Shown here: piece after piece, positions 48,967 to 59,680 of the stretch
How the letters are laid out: every line of letters starts with the position of its first letter
Position numbering within the stretch: the stretch's first letter is position 1
NCBI RefSeq assembly: GCF_002813375.1
Contig: NZ_PHUJ01000003.1
Span: forward strand, 4,030,001-4,094,000
DNA length: 64,000 nucleotides
DNA from: Pseudonocardia alni
Lineage (GTDB): Bacteria; Actinomycetota; Actinomycetes; Mycobacteriales; Pseudonocardiaceae
Direction: 5' to 3'
Made by a program: the position numbers and the translations under genes
The notes under the pieces: generated by a model
What the model saw: the letters and a program-made list of their open reading frames with translations, nothing else
What the model was told of the DNA's origin: nothing
Database searches by the model: none

Positions 48967-48973
48967 GGTCCGC

Positions 48974-49849
48974 GTGACTCCCGCCCCCGACTCCACGCCC
49001 GACACGGCCCGGTCCACCGGACGCCTGGTGTTGGCCGCGACCCCGCTGGGCGACCCGCGCGACGCCTCGCCGCGGCTGCGGGAGCTCATCGCCACCGCCG
49101 ACGTGATCGCCGCCGAGGACACCCGCCGGTTCCGCACCCTCGCCGCGGCACTGCCGGTCACGTACACGGGCCGGATCGTCAGCCACTACGACGCGGTCGA
49201 GGCCGAGCGACTCCCCGGCCTGCTGGCCGCGGTCCGCGACGGCGCGACCGTGCTGGTCGTCTCCGACGCCGGCATGCCCGCCGTCTCCGACCCGGGCTAC
49301 CGGCTCGTCGCCGCGGCCGCCGCGGAGGACCTCCCGGTCACCTGCGCGCCCGGCCCGTCCGCGGTGACCACGGCGCTGGTCCTGTCCGGCCTGCCGTGCG
49401 AGCGGTTCTGCTTCGACGGCTTCCCGCCGCGCCGCTCCGGCGAGCGCCGCCGGTGGCTGGGGACCCTGCGCGACGAGCGCCGCGCCGTGGTGTTCTTCGA
49501 GTCGCCGCGCCGGACCGCGGACACCCTCGCCGACGCCGTCGCGGTGCTGGGGGAGTCCCGCCGTGCCGCGGTGTGCCGGGAGCTGACCAAGACCCACGAG
49601 CAGGTCGTGCGCGGCACCCTGGCCGAGCTGCACACCTGGGCCACCTCCGGCGACGTGCTCGGCGAGGTGACCGTGGTGCTGGCCGGCGCCGAGGCCCGGG
49701 AGGCGCCGCCGGTGGAGTCGCTGGTCGACGCCGTCCGGGAGCGCACCGACGACGGCGAGCGTCTCAAGGACGCCGTCGCCGCCGTCGCCGAGGCCGCGGG
49801 CGTGCCGAAGCGGGACCTCTACAACGCGACCCTCGCCGCCCGGGACTGA
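48974..49849 (+). CDS. rsmI: 16S rRNA 2'-O-ribose C1402 methyltransferase
   Basis: 291 residues of tetrapyrrole-methylase fold: VLAATPLGDPRDASPR at the start, IAAEDTRRFRTL near 48, VVSDAGMPAVSDPGYRLV near 97, and CFDGFPPRRSGERRR near 150. It methylates 16S rRNA at C1402. GTG start with TAGGCT 7 bases upstream. Confidence 0.94.
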   Translation: MTPAPDSTPDTARSTGRLVLAATPLGDPRDASPRLRELIATADVIAAEDTRRFRTLAAALPVTYTGRIVSHYDAVEAERLPGLLAAVRDGATVLVVSDAGMPAVSDPGYRLVAAAAAEDLPVTCAPGPSAVTTALVLSGLPCERFCFDGFPPRRSGERRRWLGTLRDERRAVVFFESPRRTADTLADAVAVLGESRRAAVCRELTKTHEQVVRGTLAELHTWATSGDVLGEVTVVLAGAEAREAPPVESLVDAVRERTDDGERLKDAVAAVAEAAGVPKRDLYNATLAARD

Positions 49850-49865
49850 CGGCGACCACCTCCAC

Positions 49866-49895
49866 CACGAAACGGATGAAAGCCTCCGCTTCGTG
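49866..49895. promoter_or_regulatory. Operator-like inverted repeat upstream of epoxide hydrolase
   Basis: Arms CACGAAACGGA and TCCGCTTCGTG (10 of 11 paired) with an 8-base spacer. They cover the -35 side of the promoter whose -10 is at 49897-49902. Likely target of the TetR gene two genes downstream. Confidence 0.7.
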
Positions 49896-49896
49896 C

Positions 49897-49902
49897 TAGC
49901 GT
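49897..49902 (+). promoter_or_regulatory. Leaderless -10 box of epoxide hydrolase
   Basis: TAGCGT, 6-base spacer to the GTG at 49909. Confidence 0.55.
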
Positions 49903-49908
49903 CGATCG

Positions 49909-51051
49909 GTGCTCATCACACCGTTCCGACCTGACGTCCCCGACGTGCTCCTCGACCGGCTGCGTGCCCGTCTGGCCGACGTCGACTGGCCCGAGCCGGA
50001 GACGGTCACCGACACCTCTCAGGGGCCGCCGCTGCGGGCGATGCAGGAGCTCGTCGAGTACTGGCGCACCGACTACGACTGGCGACGCGCCGAGACCGTG
50101 CTCGACGGGTTCGGTCAGTACCGCACGGAGATCGACGGCCTCGGCGTGCACTTCCTGCACGTACGCTCGCCCGAAGCCGATGCGCTCCCGCTGCTGCTGT
50201 GCCACGGCTGGCCCGGATCGATCCTCGAGTTCCGCGACGTCATCGGGCCGTTGACCGACCCTGTCGCCCACGGCGGCTCGGCCGAGGACGCCTTCCACGT
50301 CGTCGTCCCCTCGATGCCCGGATTCGGCTTCTCCGACCGGCCGACCGGCCCCGGGTGGAACGTGGGTCGCATCGCCCGGGCGTGGGCGGTCCTGATGGAC
50401 CGGCTCGGTCACGGCGAGCGCTGGGGCGCCCAGGGCGGCGACTGGGGGGCCGCTGTCGTCGACCGCCTCGGCCGTGACGTCCCACCCGGTCTGCGCGGGA
50501 TCCACCTGAACCTGATCCCCGCGTTCCCGACGGCCGAGGAGGTCGCGGGCGCCAACGCCGAGGAACAGGAGATGATCGCCTCGGCCACGCGGTACCGCGA
50601 CGGGATGTCGGCCTACGCGTTCGCGCAGAGCACGCGACCGCAGACCATCGGCTACCTGCTCGCCGACAATCCTGTCGGGCTCGCGGCCTGGATCTACGGG
50701 TTGTTCCTCGACGTGTCCGACACCGACGGCGCCCCCGCCGCTGCTCTCGGGCTCGACTCGATCCTCGACGACATCATGCTGTACTGGATCCCCGGGGCAG
50801 GGGCCTCGTCGGCCCGGCTGTACTGGGAAGCGGCGCAGGAGACCCCGGGGCGCCGGGGCGCCAACCCCACCCCGCTCGGGGTGAGCGTGTTCCCGCGTGA
50901 GCCCGTGCGGGCCTCGCGGCGCTGGATCGAGTCCCGCTACGAGCACGTCGTCCACCACCGGGTGCACGACCGTGGTGGACACTTCGCTGCGCTGGAGCAG
51001 CCGGCTGCGCTGGTCGAGGACATCCGGGCGACCTTCGTGGGGCTGCGGTGA
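49909..51051 (+). CDS. Epoxide hydrolase (EHN-domain family)
   Basis: 380 residues. N-terminal EHN domain (FRPDVPDVLLDRL and MQELVEYWRTDYDW), alpha/beta-hydrolase core with oxyanion HGWPGS near 104, nucleophile Asp in GAQGGDWGAA near 177, cap, and C-terminal catalytic His in RGGHFAALEQP near 362. It hydrolyses epoxides to diols. First of a coupled pair with the PPOX gene (GTGA overlap), with a TetR gene behind. Confidence 0.92.
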   Translation: MLITPFRPDVPDVLLDRLRARLADVDWPEPETVTDTSQGPPLRAMQELVEYWRTDYDWRRAETVLDGFGQYRTEIDGLGVHFLHVRSPEADALPLLLCHGWPGSILEFRDVIGPLTDPVAHGGSAEDAFHVVVPSMPGFGFSDRPTGPGWNVGRIARAWAVLMDRLGHGERWGAQGGDWGAAVVDRLGRDVPPGLRGIHLNLIPAFPTAEEVAGANAEEQEMIASATRYRDGMSAYAFAQSTRPQTIGYLLADNPVGLAAWIYGLFLDVSDTDGAPAAALGLDSILDDIMLYWIPGAGASSARLYWEAAQETPGRRGANPTPLGVSVFPREPVRASRRWIESRYEHVVHHRVHDRGGHFAALEQPAALVEDIRATFVGLR

Positions 51052-51452
51052 GCACGCCGATCGCACTGCCCGCGCCTGTGCTGGAGCTGCTGCGCTCCGG
51101 CGTCCGGTGCTTCGTCGCCACGACCGACGCCGACGGGAAGCCCCAGCTCACCCAGACCTGGGTCGACACCGACGGCACCCACGTCCTGGTCAACACCGTC
51201 GAGGGCCACCGCAAGCTCGCGAACCTGCGGCGCGATCCCCGGGTCTCGGTGGCCGTGTGCGGCACCGACGACGCCGCTTACTGGGGGCTGCGCGGTCATG
51301 TCGTCGCGTTCACGAAGGAGGGCGCGGCGGAGCACATCGACGAGCTGGCGCAGCGCTACACGGGCGGCCCGTACCGGGCGGTCCCCGGGAGCGCCGGGGC
51401 GCGGGTCCTGCTGCGGATCTCGGTCGACCGGGTGGTGCACCGACCGTGGTGA
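51048..51452 (+). CDS. PPOX-class (F420/flavin-dependent) oxidoreductase
   Basis: 134 residues of split-barrel fold: FVATTDADGKPQLTQTWVD near residue 20, VLVNTVEGHRKLANLRRDPRV near 48 (the basic stretch typical of F420-binding members), and an acidic C-terminal half. It reduces small molecules with reduced F420, as inferred from the family. Coupled to the epoxide hydrolase. Confidence 0.87.
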   Translation: MSTPIALPAPVLELLRSGVRCFVATTDADGKPQLTQTWVDTDGTHVLVNTVEGHRKLANLRRDPRVSVAVCGTDDAAYWGLRGHVVAFTKEGAAEHIDELAQRYTGGPYRAVPGSAGARVLLRISVDRVVHRPW

Positions 51453-51510
51453 CACGCCCCGCCCGGCCGCATCCACCGACGTGCCCCGTCCCCGGGCGGA
51501 TCGCGGTCCG

Positions 51511-51516
51511 TACCGT
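51511..51516 (+). promoter_or_regulatory. Leaderless -10 box of TetR gene
   Basis: TACCGT, 6-base spacer to the GTG at 51523. Confidence 0.5.
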
Positions 51517-51522
51517 CGTGTG

Positions 51523-52155
51523 GTGACCGTGGACCCCCCGCTGCGCCGCGACGCCGAACGGAACCGCCGCCGCATCCTCGATGCGGCCGCACAGCAGATC
51601 CTGGAGCATGGGCTCGGCGTCGCCCTCGAGGACATCGCCCGTGCCGCCGGGGTCGGTATCGGCACCCTGTACCGGCGCTTCGCCGACCGGGAAGCCCTCG
51701 TGGAAGCCCTGTTCGACGCCCACGTCGACGGGGTGGTCGCGCTGGCGGAGCGGGTGCTGGCGGAGGACCGGCACGGCAGATGCGTCGAGCGCTTCGTGAC
51801 CGCGGTCGCCGAACGTCAGGCCGCGGAGCTCGGCCTGTCGCAGGTCCTGCGTACCGGCCCACACGGAACCGCCCTCGCCGTTCGGGCTCGCGAGCGGATC
51901 GGCCCACTCGCCGAGCGACTGCTCGAGCGGGACCGCGCCGACGGCAGCGTCGCGCCCGGCATCGGGGCGGGGGACCTCGTGCTGATCGAGATCATGATCG
52001 GTGCGGTGCAACGGGCCGGAGGCCCGCAGGACGACACGACGTGGCGTCGTGCCCTGTCCCTCGTTCTCGGCGGACTGCGGACCGGGGTGGACGGGTCGGG
52101 TGCCGCTCCGGACGACGAGGCGATCGACCGGCTGCAGGGCTCAGAGGGTCGCTGA
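51523..52155 (+). CDS. TetR-family regulator
   Basis: 210 residues. HTH region ALEDIARAAGVGIGTLYRRFADREAL (about 35-60), followed by a helical ligand domain. Its own -10 box lies upstream, so it can be expressed apart from the hydrolase pair. Probably represses that pair through the dyad at 49866-49895. Confidence 0.92.
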   Translation: MTVDPPLRRDAERNRRRILDAAAQQILEHGLGVALEDIARAAGVGIGTLYRRFADREALVEALFDAHVDGVVALAERVLAEDRHGRCVERFVTAVAERQAAELGLSQVLRTGPHGTALAVRARERIGPLAERLLERDRADGSVAPGIGAGDLVLIEIMIGAVQRAGGPQDDTTWRRALSLVLGGLRTGVDGSGAAPDDEAIDRLQGSEGR

Positions 52156-52200
52156 GCCGGCCGGCGAGACACTGGCGCCCCGAATCCGACGCGGCGGCCC

Positions 52201-53376
52201 TCAGACGGTCGCGGGGGTGCGCGTCGGGATCGCCCGCATGACGGGCTCGACGTAGCGGGCGGCGATCGGGCCGAGCACCGCCATGATCAGCACGTAGGCC
52301 GTGGCCAGCGCGGACAGCTCGGCGGGCACGGCGGCGTAGCCGACGGCCAGCCCGGCGATGACGATCGAGAACTCCCCGCGGGCGATCAGCGCGGCCCCGG
52401 CGCGGGCCCGGCCCATCCGCCCGATCCGTGCGCGCTTCGCCGCCCACCAGCCCGTCGCGTACTTGGTCGCGGCCGTCGACACGGCGAGCACGAGCGCCCA
52501 GCCGAGCACCGGCGGGATGGCCCGCGGGTCGGTCGAGAGGCCGAACACCACGAAGAACACCGCGGCGAACAGGTCCCGCAGCGGCTCCAGCAGCTTCGTC
52601 GCGTTCTCCGCGGTCGAGCCGGAGATCGCGATGCCCAGCAGGAACGCGCCCACCGCGGCGGACACCTGCATGGCCTGGGCGAACCCGGCGACCAGCAGCG
52701 CGGCGCCGAGCACCTTGAGCAGGAACACCTCGCGGTCGTCGGAGTCGACGACGGCCGAGACGTAGCGGCCGTAGCGCAGGGCCACGACCAGCACCACCGA
52801 GATCACCGCGAGCGACACCGCGACCGCACTGATCCCGCCCCACAGCGTCACGCCGAGCAGCAGCGCCGTGAGGATCGGCAGGTAGAGCGCCATCACCAGG
52901 TCCTCGAAGACCAGCACCGACAGCACCACCGGCGTCTCCCGGTTGCCGAGCCGGCCCAGGTCCGACAGCACCTTCGCGACGATCCCGGAGGAGGAGATGT
53001 AGGTGACCCCGCCCAGCACCATCGCCCCGACCGTGCCCCAACCCAGGATCAGCGCGACGGCGACGCCGGGCGCGGCGTTGAGCACGATGTCGACGATCCC
53101 GGCGGTCCACGACCGTTTCAGGCCGGTGACGAGCTCGACCGCGGAGTACTCGAGCCCGAGCAGCAGGAGCAGCAGGACGACGCCGACCTCGCCGGCCAGC
53201 GAGGTGAAGTCGCCGATGTCGCCCAGCGGGATGACGCCGCCTGCGCCGAATGCGAGGCCGCCGAGCAGATAGAGCGGGATGGGGGACAGGCCGATCCGCT
53301 GGGCGAGCCTGCCGAGCAGGCCGAGCCCGAAGAAGACGGCGCCGAGTTCGAGCAGTTCGAGTGCGGTGTGGTCCAC
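52201..53376 (-). CDS. khtU: Cation:proton antiporter (KhtU/CPA2-like)
   Basis: 391 residues with 12-13 membrane helices, CPA2-type: VVLLLLLLGLEYSAVEL near residue 68, the discontinuous-helix region YISSSGIVAKVLSDLGRL near 125 and ESVLVFED-like VLSVLVFEDLVMAL near 150. No cytoplasmic RCK domain is attached. The RCK-C gene upstream on the same strand supplies it, as in KhtTU/AmhMT K+(NH4+)/H+ antiporters. Confidence 0.9.
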   Translation of the reverse strand: MDHTALELLELGAVFFGLGLLGRLAQRIGLSPIPLYLLGGLAFGAGGVIPLGDIGDFTSLAGEVGVVLLLLLLGLEYSAVELVTGLKRSWTAGIVDIVLNAAPGVAVALILGWGTVGAMVLGGVTYISSSGIVAKVLSDLGRLGNRETPVVLSVLVFEDLVMALYLPILTALLLGVTLWGGISAVAVSLAVISVVLVVALRYGRYVSAVVDSDDREVFLLKVLGAALLVAGFAQAMQVSAAVGAFLLGIAISGSTAENATKLLEPLRDLFAAVFFVVFGLSTDPRAIPPVLGWALVLAVSTAATKYATGWWAAKRARIGRMGRARAGAALIARGEFSIVIAGLAVGYAAVPAELSALATAYVLIMAVLGPIAARYVEPVMRAIPTRTPATV

Positions 53377-53392
53377 GACTACCGGGGAGGCC

Positions 53393-53875
53393 TCAGCCGC
53401 GCGCGAGGATGTCGGCGGCCTGCTCCAGCTTCTCGGCCGTCCCGACGGCGATCACGATGTCCCCGGCGGCCAGCACGTGGTCCGGCGTCGGTGACGGGAT
53501 CACCTGGCCCGCGCGCATGATCGCGACCACCGACACCTGGGTGCGGGTGCGCAGCGCGGTGTCGCCGAGCGGGCGGCCGTCGAACGGGCTGTTGAGCTTG
53601 ATCGGCATCTTGCGGGTGGTGATGCCCGGGAGGTCTGCGTGCTCGTCCTTCAGCTGGTTGACCAGCTGCGGGGCGCCGAGCAGGTTCGCCAGGGCGCCCG
53701 CCTCCTCGGTGGTCAGCGGCAGCTCCGCGACGCAGGCGTCCGGGTCGTCGGCACGGGAGAGGATCAGGTCGATCTTCCCGTCGCGGTGCGCGATGACCCC
53801 GACCCGGCGGCCGCTGCGCAGCTCGATCTCCTTCCGCACCCCGATCCCGGGCAGCGGCGTCACGTCGACGTTCAC
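53393..53875 (-). CDS. khtT: Antiporter regulatory subunit with RCK-C domain (KhtT-like)
   Basis: 160 residues. N-terminal barrel-like part (VTPLPGIGVRKEIELRSGRRVGV) and a C-terminal RCK-C domain (LGDTALRTRTQVSVVAIMRAGQVIPSPTPDHVL, ending DIVIAVG). Such subunits gate the partner antiporter in response to nucleotides or pH. Sixteen bases separate it from the antiporter gene, so they form one operon. Confidence 0.88.
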   Translation of the reverse strand: MNVDVTPLPGIGVRKEIELRSGRRVGVIAHRDGKIDLILSRADDPDACVAELPLTTEEAGALANLLGAPQLVNQLKDEHADLPGITTRKMPIKLNSPFDGRPLGDTALRTRTQVSVVAIMRAGQVIPSPTPDHVLAAGDIVIAVGTAEKLEQAADILARG

Positions 53876-53970
53876 CCCCGCAACGGTACGCCGCGCACAC
53901 CGGCCGTCGGAAACACGCTCGTGACCGGCGCCGCCGAATGACCGGGGCCGCCCGGGGGTAGCCGGGAGTC

Positions 53971-55380
53971 ATGCCTTCGGACCTGCCCCCGCACGTGATC
54001 GTGCTGTTCGGCGCCACCGGCGACCTGGCGAAGCGCAAGCTCTTCCCGGGGCTGCTCCACCTGCAGAACGAGGGGCTGCTCCCCGAGGACTTCCGGGTGA
54101 TCGGGTCCGGCCGGCACTCGCCCGGCTCCGACGAGGAGTTCCGCGACCGCATCCGCGAGGCGCTGTCCGACGACACCGGCTGGGACGACTTCGCGCCGCG
54201 CCTGAGCTTCGTCGTCTCCGACGCCGACGACGGCGCCGACCTCGCCGACGCGGTGCAGCGCGCGGAGAAGGACCTCGGCTCCGGCGACGTGCGCCGGCTC
54301 GTCTACCTCTCCGTGCCGCCGACCGCGATGACCCCGATGGTCGCGATGCTGGGGGAGACCGGCATCGCCGAGCGCTCCCGGCTGGTGCTGGAGAAGCCGT
54401 TCGGCACCGACCTGGAGTCCGCGAAGGAGCTGAACGCGGGCCTGAAGGACGTCTACGACGAGGCCGACATCTTCCGCATCGACCACTTCCTCGGCAAGGA
54501 GTCGGTGCAGAACATCCTCGCGCTGCGCTTCGCCAACGGCCTGTTCGAGCCGGTGTGGAACCGGCAGAACATCCGCTACGTGCAGATCGACGTCCCCGAG
54601 GAGATCGGGATCGAGGGCCGGGCGTCGTTCATGGAGTCCACCGGCACGTTCCGCGACATGATCTCCACCCACCTGTTCCAGATCCTCGGGTTCGTCGCGC
54701 TGGAGCCGCCGTACGAGATCGCGCCGGACGCGCTGCACGCGGAGAAGGCGAAGGTGTTCGGATCGATCCGCCCGCTCGACCCGTCGCGGGTGGTGTTCGG
54801 CCAGTACGCCTCCTACCGCGACGAGGAGGGCGTCGCCGACGACTCGGAGTCCGAGACGTTCGTCGCGCTGGAGACCTACGTCGACAACTGGCGCTGGTTC
54901 GGCGTCCCGTTCTTCCTGCGCACCGGCAAGGCGATGGGCGCGACCCGGCGCACCGTGACGATCGGCTTCGACGAGCCGGCGCTGACCATGTTCCCGGGCG
55001 GGTCGTTCACGGGCGATGCCCACGACGGGCCGCCCACCGAGCTCGTGATCGAGCTGGCCGACCAGGTGTCGGCCGAGCTCGACGTCCGGGCGAAGGTCCC
55101 TGGCCCGGAGCTGAAGGTCGGCCGCGGCCGGATGCGGCTGGACCTCGACAGCGTCGGTGACCCCGACGACGCGCTGGAGGCCTACGAGCGGCTGCTCCTG
55201 GACGTCATGAAGGGGGACCGCACGCTGTTCACCACGACCGAGGAGGTCGAGCGGCTCTGGGAGCTGTGCGACCCGGTGCTCGCCGACCCGCCGCGGACGC
55301 AGACCTACTCCGACGGGTCCTGGGGCCCGCAGGACGCGCTCGACCTGCCCGGCCCGCGCGGCTGGCGGGTGCCGGAGTGA
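53971..55380 (+). CDS. zwf: Glucose-6-phosphate dehydrogenase
   Basis: 469 residues. NADP motif [17 protein letters not shown] at residue 11, active-site [13 protein letters not shown] near 168, and substrate lysine in VLEKPFG. First step of the oxidative pentose-phosphate path. Start ATG after GGGAG. Its stop overlaps the GTG of the GH15 gene, so the two enzymes are made together. Confidence 0.94.
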   Translation: MPSDLPPHVIVLFGATGDLAKRKLFPGLLHLQNEGLLPEDFRVIGSGRHSPGSDEEFRDRIREALSDDTGWDDFAPRLSFVVSDADDGADLADAVQRAEKDLGSGDVRRLVYLSVPPTAMTPMVAMLGETGIAERSRLVLEKPFGTDLESAKELNAGLKDVYDEADIFRIDHFLGKESVQNILALRFANGLFEPVWNRQNIRYVQIDVPEEIGIEGRASFMESTGTFRDMISTHLFQILGFVALEPPYEIAPDALHAEKAKVFGSIRPLDPSRVVFGQYASYRDEEGVADDSESETFVALETYVDNWRWFGVPFFLRTGKAMGATRRTVTIGFDEPALTMFPGGSFTGDAHDGPPTELVIELADQVSAELDVRAKVPGPELKVGRGRMRLDLDSVGDPDDALEAYERLLLDVMKGDRTLFTTTEEVERLWELCDPVLADPPRTQTYSDGSWGPQDALDLPGPRGWRVPE

Positions 55381-57206
55381 GCCCATCGCGCAGCGAGCGC
55401 TACCTCCCGATCGCCGAGCACGGGATCATCGGCGACCTGCGCTCCGCGGCGCTCGTCGGCACCGACGGCACCGTCGACTGGTTCTGCCCGGGCCGGTTCG
55501 ACGCGCCCAGCGTGTTCGCCTCGCTGCTCGACACCGACCGCGGCGGGCACTGGCGGCTCGCGCCGTGCGTCGACGAGACCGAGCTCGCCAGCCAGCAGCA
55601 GTTCTACTACCCCGACTCCAACATCCTCATCACCCGATTCCTCACCGCCGACGGCATCGTCGAGGTGCAGGACCTCATGGTGGTGCTGCGCCCGCACGAC
55701 CCCGACCACCGCCAGCGGCTCGTCCGCCGGGTGACCGGGGTCCGCGGGTCGGTGCCGATGACCGTCGAGGTGGTCCCGCGACCCGACTACGCCCGGGAGA
55801 CCCCGAAGGTCGAGAGCGCGGGCGCCGGCATCCGCTTCACCGGCAGCGGCGTCACCCTGGACCTGACGTCGTCGGTGGAGCTGGAGATCACCGACCACGC
55901 CGCGGGCGCGGAGTTCCGCACCGCCGAGGGGCGCACCGAGGTGTTCGTGCTGGAGGTGGACGCGACCGGGGAGCCCACCGCCTGCGACGACGCCGCGGAG
56001 ACCCTGTTCACCGGGACCGTCTCGTTCTGGAAGGACTGGCTGGCGCACTCGTCGTACACCGGGCGGTGGCGTGAGCGTGTGCACCGCTCTGCGCTCACCC
56101 TCAAGCTGCTCACCCACGAGCCGACCGGCGCGGTGATCGCGTCGCCGACGATGGGGCTGCCCGAGCAGCTGGGCGGCGAGCGGAACTGGGACTACCGCTA
56201 CGTCTGGATGCGCGACGCCGCGTTCACCCTCTACGCGCTGCTGCGGCTCGGGTTCACCGAGGAGGCGGGCGCGTTCATCGGCTGGCTGTCGGGCCGGTTC
56301 GGGAGCACCCGCGACGGGGACCAGGGCCCGCTGCGCGTCATGTACACGATCGACGGCGACGAGACCCCCGACGAGGTCGAGCTCGACCACCTCGACGGCT
56401 ACCGCGGCTCGCGCCCGGTGCTGGCCGGGAACGGGGCGTCGGCGCAGCTCCAGCTCGACATCTACGGCGAGATCATCGACTCGGTCTACCTGTACGACAA
56501 GTACGGCGACGGCGTCGGCCACGAGGACTGGACGAACCTCTGCACGATCCTCGACTGGCTGCGCGAGCACTGGGACTCCCCGGACGAGGGCATCTGGGAG
56601 ACCCGTGCGGGCCGCCAGGACCACGTGTTCTCCCGGCTCATGTGCTGGGTCGCGGTCGAGCGGATGATCCGGATGGCGCGCCGGCGCGGCCTGCCCGGCG
56701 ACGTCGGGGCCTGGACCACCACCCGCGACGAGATCTACCACCAGATCATGGACCGCGGCTGGAACCCCGACGTGGGGCCGCGCGGGTCGTTCGTGCAGCG
56801 CTACGGCGCGACCACGCTGGACGCCTCGGTGCTGCTCATGCCGATGGTGAAGTTCTGCGCGCCCACCGAGCCGCGGTTCCTGGCGACCCTGGACGCGATC
56901 AACGACGACCTCGTCGTCGACACCCTGGTGTTCCGCTACGACGTCGAGGACTCGCCGGACGGTCTCGACGGCGAGGAGGGCACGTTCTCGATGTGCTCGT
57001 TCTGGAACGTCGAGGCGATGACCAGGGCCGGACGCCTGGAACAGGCCCGGATCGCGCTGGAGAAGATGTTCTCCTACGGCAACCACCTGGGCCTCTACGC
57101 CGAGGAGATCGGCCTGACCGGGGAGCAGCTGGGCAACTTCCCGCAGGCCTTCACCCACCTGTCGCTGATCAGCTCCGCGATCAACCTGGACCGGGCGCTG
57201 GGATGA
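55377..57206 (+). CDS. GH15-family glycoside hydrolase (glucoamylase/trehalase type)
   Basis: 609 residues. N-terminal beta-sandwich ([20 protein letters not shown], and [18 protein letters not shown]), then an (alpha/alpha)6 barrel with [20 protein letters not shown] near residue 285 (catalytic-site strand) and a C-terminal [10 protein letters not shown] region with second acid. No signal peptide, so it works on intracellular trehalose or glucans, feeding glucose to the coupled zwf path. Trehalase activity is known for mycobacterial relatives. Confidence 0.9.
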   Translation: MSPSRSERYLPIAEHGIIGDLRSAALVGTDGTVDWFCPGRFDAPSVFASLLDTDRGGHWRLAPCVDETELASQQQFYYPDSNILITRFLTADGIVEVQDLMVVLRPHDPDHRQRLVRRVTGVRGSVPMTVEVVPRPDYARETPKVESAGAGIRFTGSGVTLDLTSSVELEITDHAAGAEFRTAEGRTEVFVLEVDATGEPTACDDAAETLFTGTVSFWKDWLAHSSYTGRWRERVHRSALTLKLLTHEPTGAVIASPTMGLPEQLGGERNWDYRYVWMRDAAFTLYALLRLGFTEEAGAFIGWLSGRFGSTRDGDQGPLRVMYTIDGDETPDEVELDHLDGYRGSRPVLAGNGASAQLQLDIYGEIIDSVYLYDKYGDGVGHEDWTNLCTILDWLREHWDSPDEGIWETRAGRQDHVFSRLMCWVAVERMIRMARRRGLPGDVGAWTTTRDEIYHQIMDRGWNPDVGPRGSFVQRYGATTLDASVLLMPMVKFCAPTEPRFLATLDAINDDLVVDTLVFRYDVEDSPDGLDGEEGTFSMCSFWNVEAMTRAGRLEQARIALEKMFSYGNHLGLYAEEIGLTGEQLGNFPQAFTHLSLISSAINLDRALG

Positions 57207-57216
57207 GGGGGGCCGC

Positions 57217-57780
57217 TCAGTGTGTGAACAGGCAGGACTCGTAGAGCCGGACCCCGTGCTCCAGGGCCTGCTCCCGGGTGACGGGGCTCTCCGGGTCCAG
57301 CCAGGCCAGCACGATCTCACCCATCCCGCCGAGACAGAAGTGACCGGCGACGCGCAGGTCGTCGGGCTCGATCCGGGAGTCGGCGGCGCTACCGACCATG
57401 AGCTCGGCGAAGCCGCGGTTGGCGCTGCGCCGGCGCGCGAGCAGCGCAGGACAGCCGACCGCGTCGACCAGCGCCACGACCCGGCGCGGGTCGCGGTCGA
57501 CGTCGTCGAACCACGCGGTGAGGGCGGCCCTGATCTGGGCGGCCGGGTTCGGGGCCGCCGACTGCACCGCGGCCATCGTGGCGGCGGCACGCTCGTCGAC
57601 GACGTGGTCGAACACCGCGCACCCGAGCTCCACGCCCGAGGCGAACTCCGCCGCGGCGGAGGCGGGCAGCCCGGCCTGTTCCGCGGCCGAACGGGGGTCG
57701 ACGGCGGACCAGCCGCCGTCGGCCCACTGCTGCAGGGCCGCGTCGAGGAGGGCCTCGCGGTCCCGTTCACCCCGGTCCAT
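57217..57780 (-). CDS. TetR-like regulator
   Basis: 187 residues. The N-terminal HTH is short and divergent (PRSAAEQAGLPASAAAEF); the helical C-terminal part contains CLGGMGEIVLAWLDPESPV, typical of TetR ligand domains. ATG at 57780 preceded by CATAGT at 7 bases (leaderless); a GTG at 57789 is the alternative. Convergent with GH15, divergent from metG. Confidence 0.82.
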   Translation of the reverse strand: MDRGERDREALLDAALQQWADGGWSAVDPRSAAEQAGLPASAAAEFASGVELGCAVFDHVVDERAAATMAAVQSAAPNPAAQIRAALTAWFDDVDRDPRRVVALVDAVGCPALLARRRSANRGFAELMVGSAADSRIEPDDLRVAGHFCLGGMGEIVLAWLDPESPVTREQALEHGVRLYESCLFTH

Positions 57781-57880
57781 GCGCGCCACTATGGCACCTC
57801 TAGGGGGAACGACACCCATCTCCGGGAGCTATCCCCATCTTTGGTGATGTGCCGCCGCGGAACGTGATGGCGACGGTGAA

Positions 57881-57886
57881 TACGCT
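57881..57886 (+). promoter_or_regulatory. Leaderless -10 box of metG
   Basis: TACGCT, 7-base spacer to the ATG at 57894. Confidence 0.55.
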
Positions 57887-57893
57887 GGAGGGC

Positions 57894-59680
57894 ATGAGCA
57901 AAGCCGTGCTGACCGCCGTGGCGTGGCCCTACGCCAACGGCCCCCGGCACATCGGCCACGTGTCCGGCTTCGGTGTGCCCTCCGACGTCTTCGCCCGGTA
58001 CCGGCGGATGGCGGGGGACCGGGTGCTGATGGTGTCCGGCACCGACGAGCACGGCACCCCGATCCAGGTCCAGGCCGACGCCGAGGGGCTGACCCCGCGC
58101 CAGCTCGCCGACAAGTACAACGGCGTGATCACCGACGACCTGCAGGGTCTCGGGCTGAGCTACGACCTGTTCACCCGGACCACGACGTCGAACCACTACC
58201 GCGTCGTGCAGGACATGTTCACCGCGCTGTACAAGAACGGCTACGTCGTCCCGAAGACGCAGCTGGGCGCGATCAGCCCGTCCACCGGCCGCACCCTGCC
58301 CGACCGCTACATCGAGGGCACCTGCCCGATCTGCGGCTACGACGGCGCCCGCGGCGACCAGTGCGACAACTGCGGCAACCAGCTCGACCCGGCCGACCTC
58401 AAGAACCCGCGCTCGCGGATCAACGGGGAGACGCCGAAGTTCGTCGAGACCGAGCACTTCTTCCTCGACCTGCCCGCCTTCTCCGAGGCGCTCGGCAGCT
58501 GGCTGTCGACCCGCACCGACTGGCGCCCCAACGTGCTCAAGTTCTCCGCCAACCTGGTGGAGAACCTCAAGCCGCGCGCCATCACCCGCGACCTGGAGTG
58601 GGGCGTGCCCGTCCCGCTCGACGTCTGGTCGGACAACCCGCTCAAGAAGATCTACGTCTGGTTCGACGCCGTCATCGGCTACCTGTCCGCCTCGGTGGAG
58701 TGGGCCCGCCGCGGCCCGGACCCGGACGCGTGGAAGCAGTGGTGGACCGACCCGGCCGCCGAGGCCTTCTACTTCATGGGCAAGGACAACATCACCTTCC
58801 ACTCGGTGATGTGGCCGGCGATCCTGCTCGGGCAGAACGGCGCGGGCGACCGCGGCGGCGAGCCCGGGCCGTACGGGACGCTCGACCTGCCCAGCGAGGT
58901 CGTGTCCTCGGAGTACCTGACTATGAGCGGGTCGAAGTTCTCGACCAGCCGCGGCACCGTCATCTACGTCGGCGACTTCCTGCGCGAGTTCGGGCCGGAC
59001 GCGCTGCGCTACCACATCGCCGTCGCCGGGCCGGAGAACCAGGACGTCGACTTCACCTGGGACGAGTTCGTCCGCCGGGTGAACTTCGAGCTGGCCAACG
59101 AGTGGGGCAACCTGGTCAACCGGTCCATCTCGATGGCCCACAAGAACGTGGGCGCGGTCCCCACGCCGACGGCGCCGCAGCAGGCCGACGCCGAGCTGCT
59201 CGCGTACTCGCGGGCCGGGTTCGACACCGTCGGCGGGCTGCTCGCGCGGAACCGGTTCAAGCAGGCCGCGGGTGAGGCGATGCGCGTGGTCACCGCCGCG
59301 AACCGGTACCTGTCCGACCAGGAGCCGTGGAAGCGCAAGGACGACCCGGAGCGCCGGGACACGATCCTGCACACCGCGCTGCAGGTCGTGCAGGACGCCA
59401 ACACCCTGCTGACCCCGTTCCTGCCGCACGCGGCGCAGAAGGTGCACGAGGCGCTCGGCGGCACCGGGGTGTGGGCCGCGCAGCCGGAGAAGACGACCGT
59501 CGACGACCTCGGCGACGGCCCCGCCTACCCGGTCCTCACCGGCGACTACGCCGCCGAGCAGGCCCACTGGGGGTCGACGCCGATCGAGGTGGGGCGCCCG
59601 CTGGCCAAGCCGTCGCCGATCATCGCCAAGCTCGCGCCCGAGCTGGGGGAGACCGGGCCGGAGTGGGCCCCGGTCCGGAA

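Noticed and set aside
53872..55386. 504-codon frame opposite zwf
   Set aside because: Antisense shadow; zwf motifs are on the other strand and codon use supports zwf.
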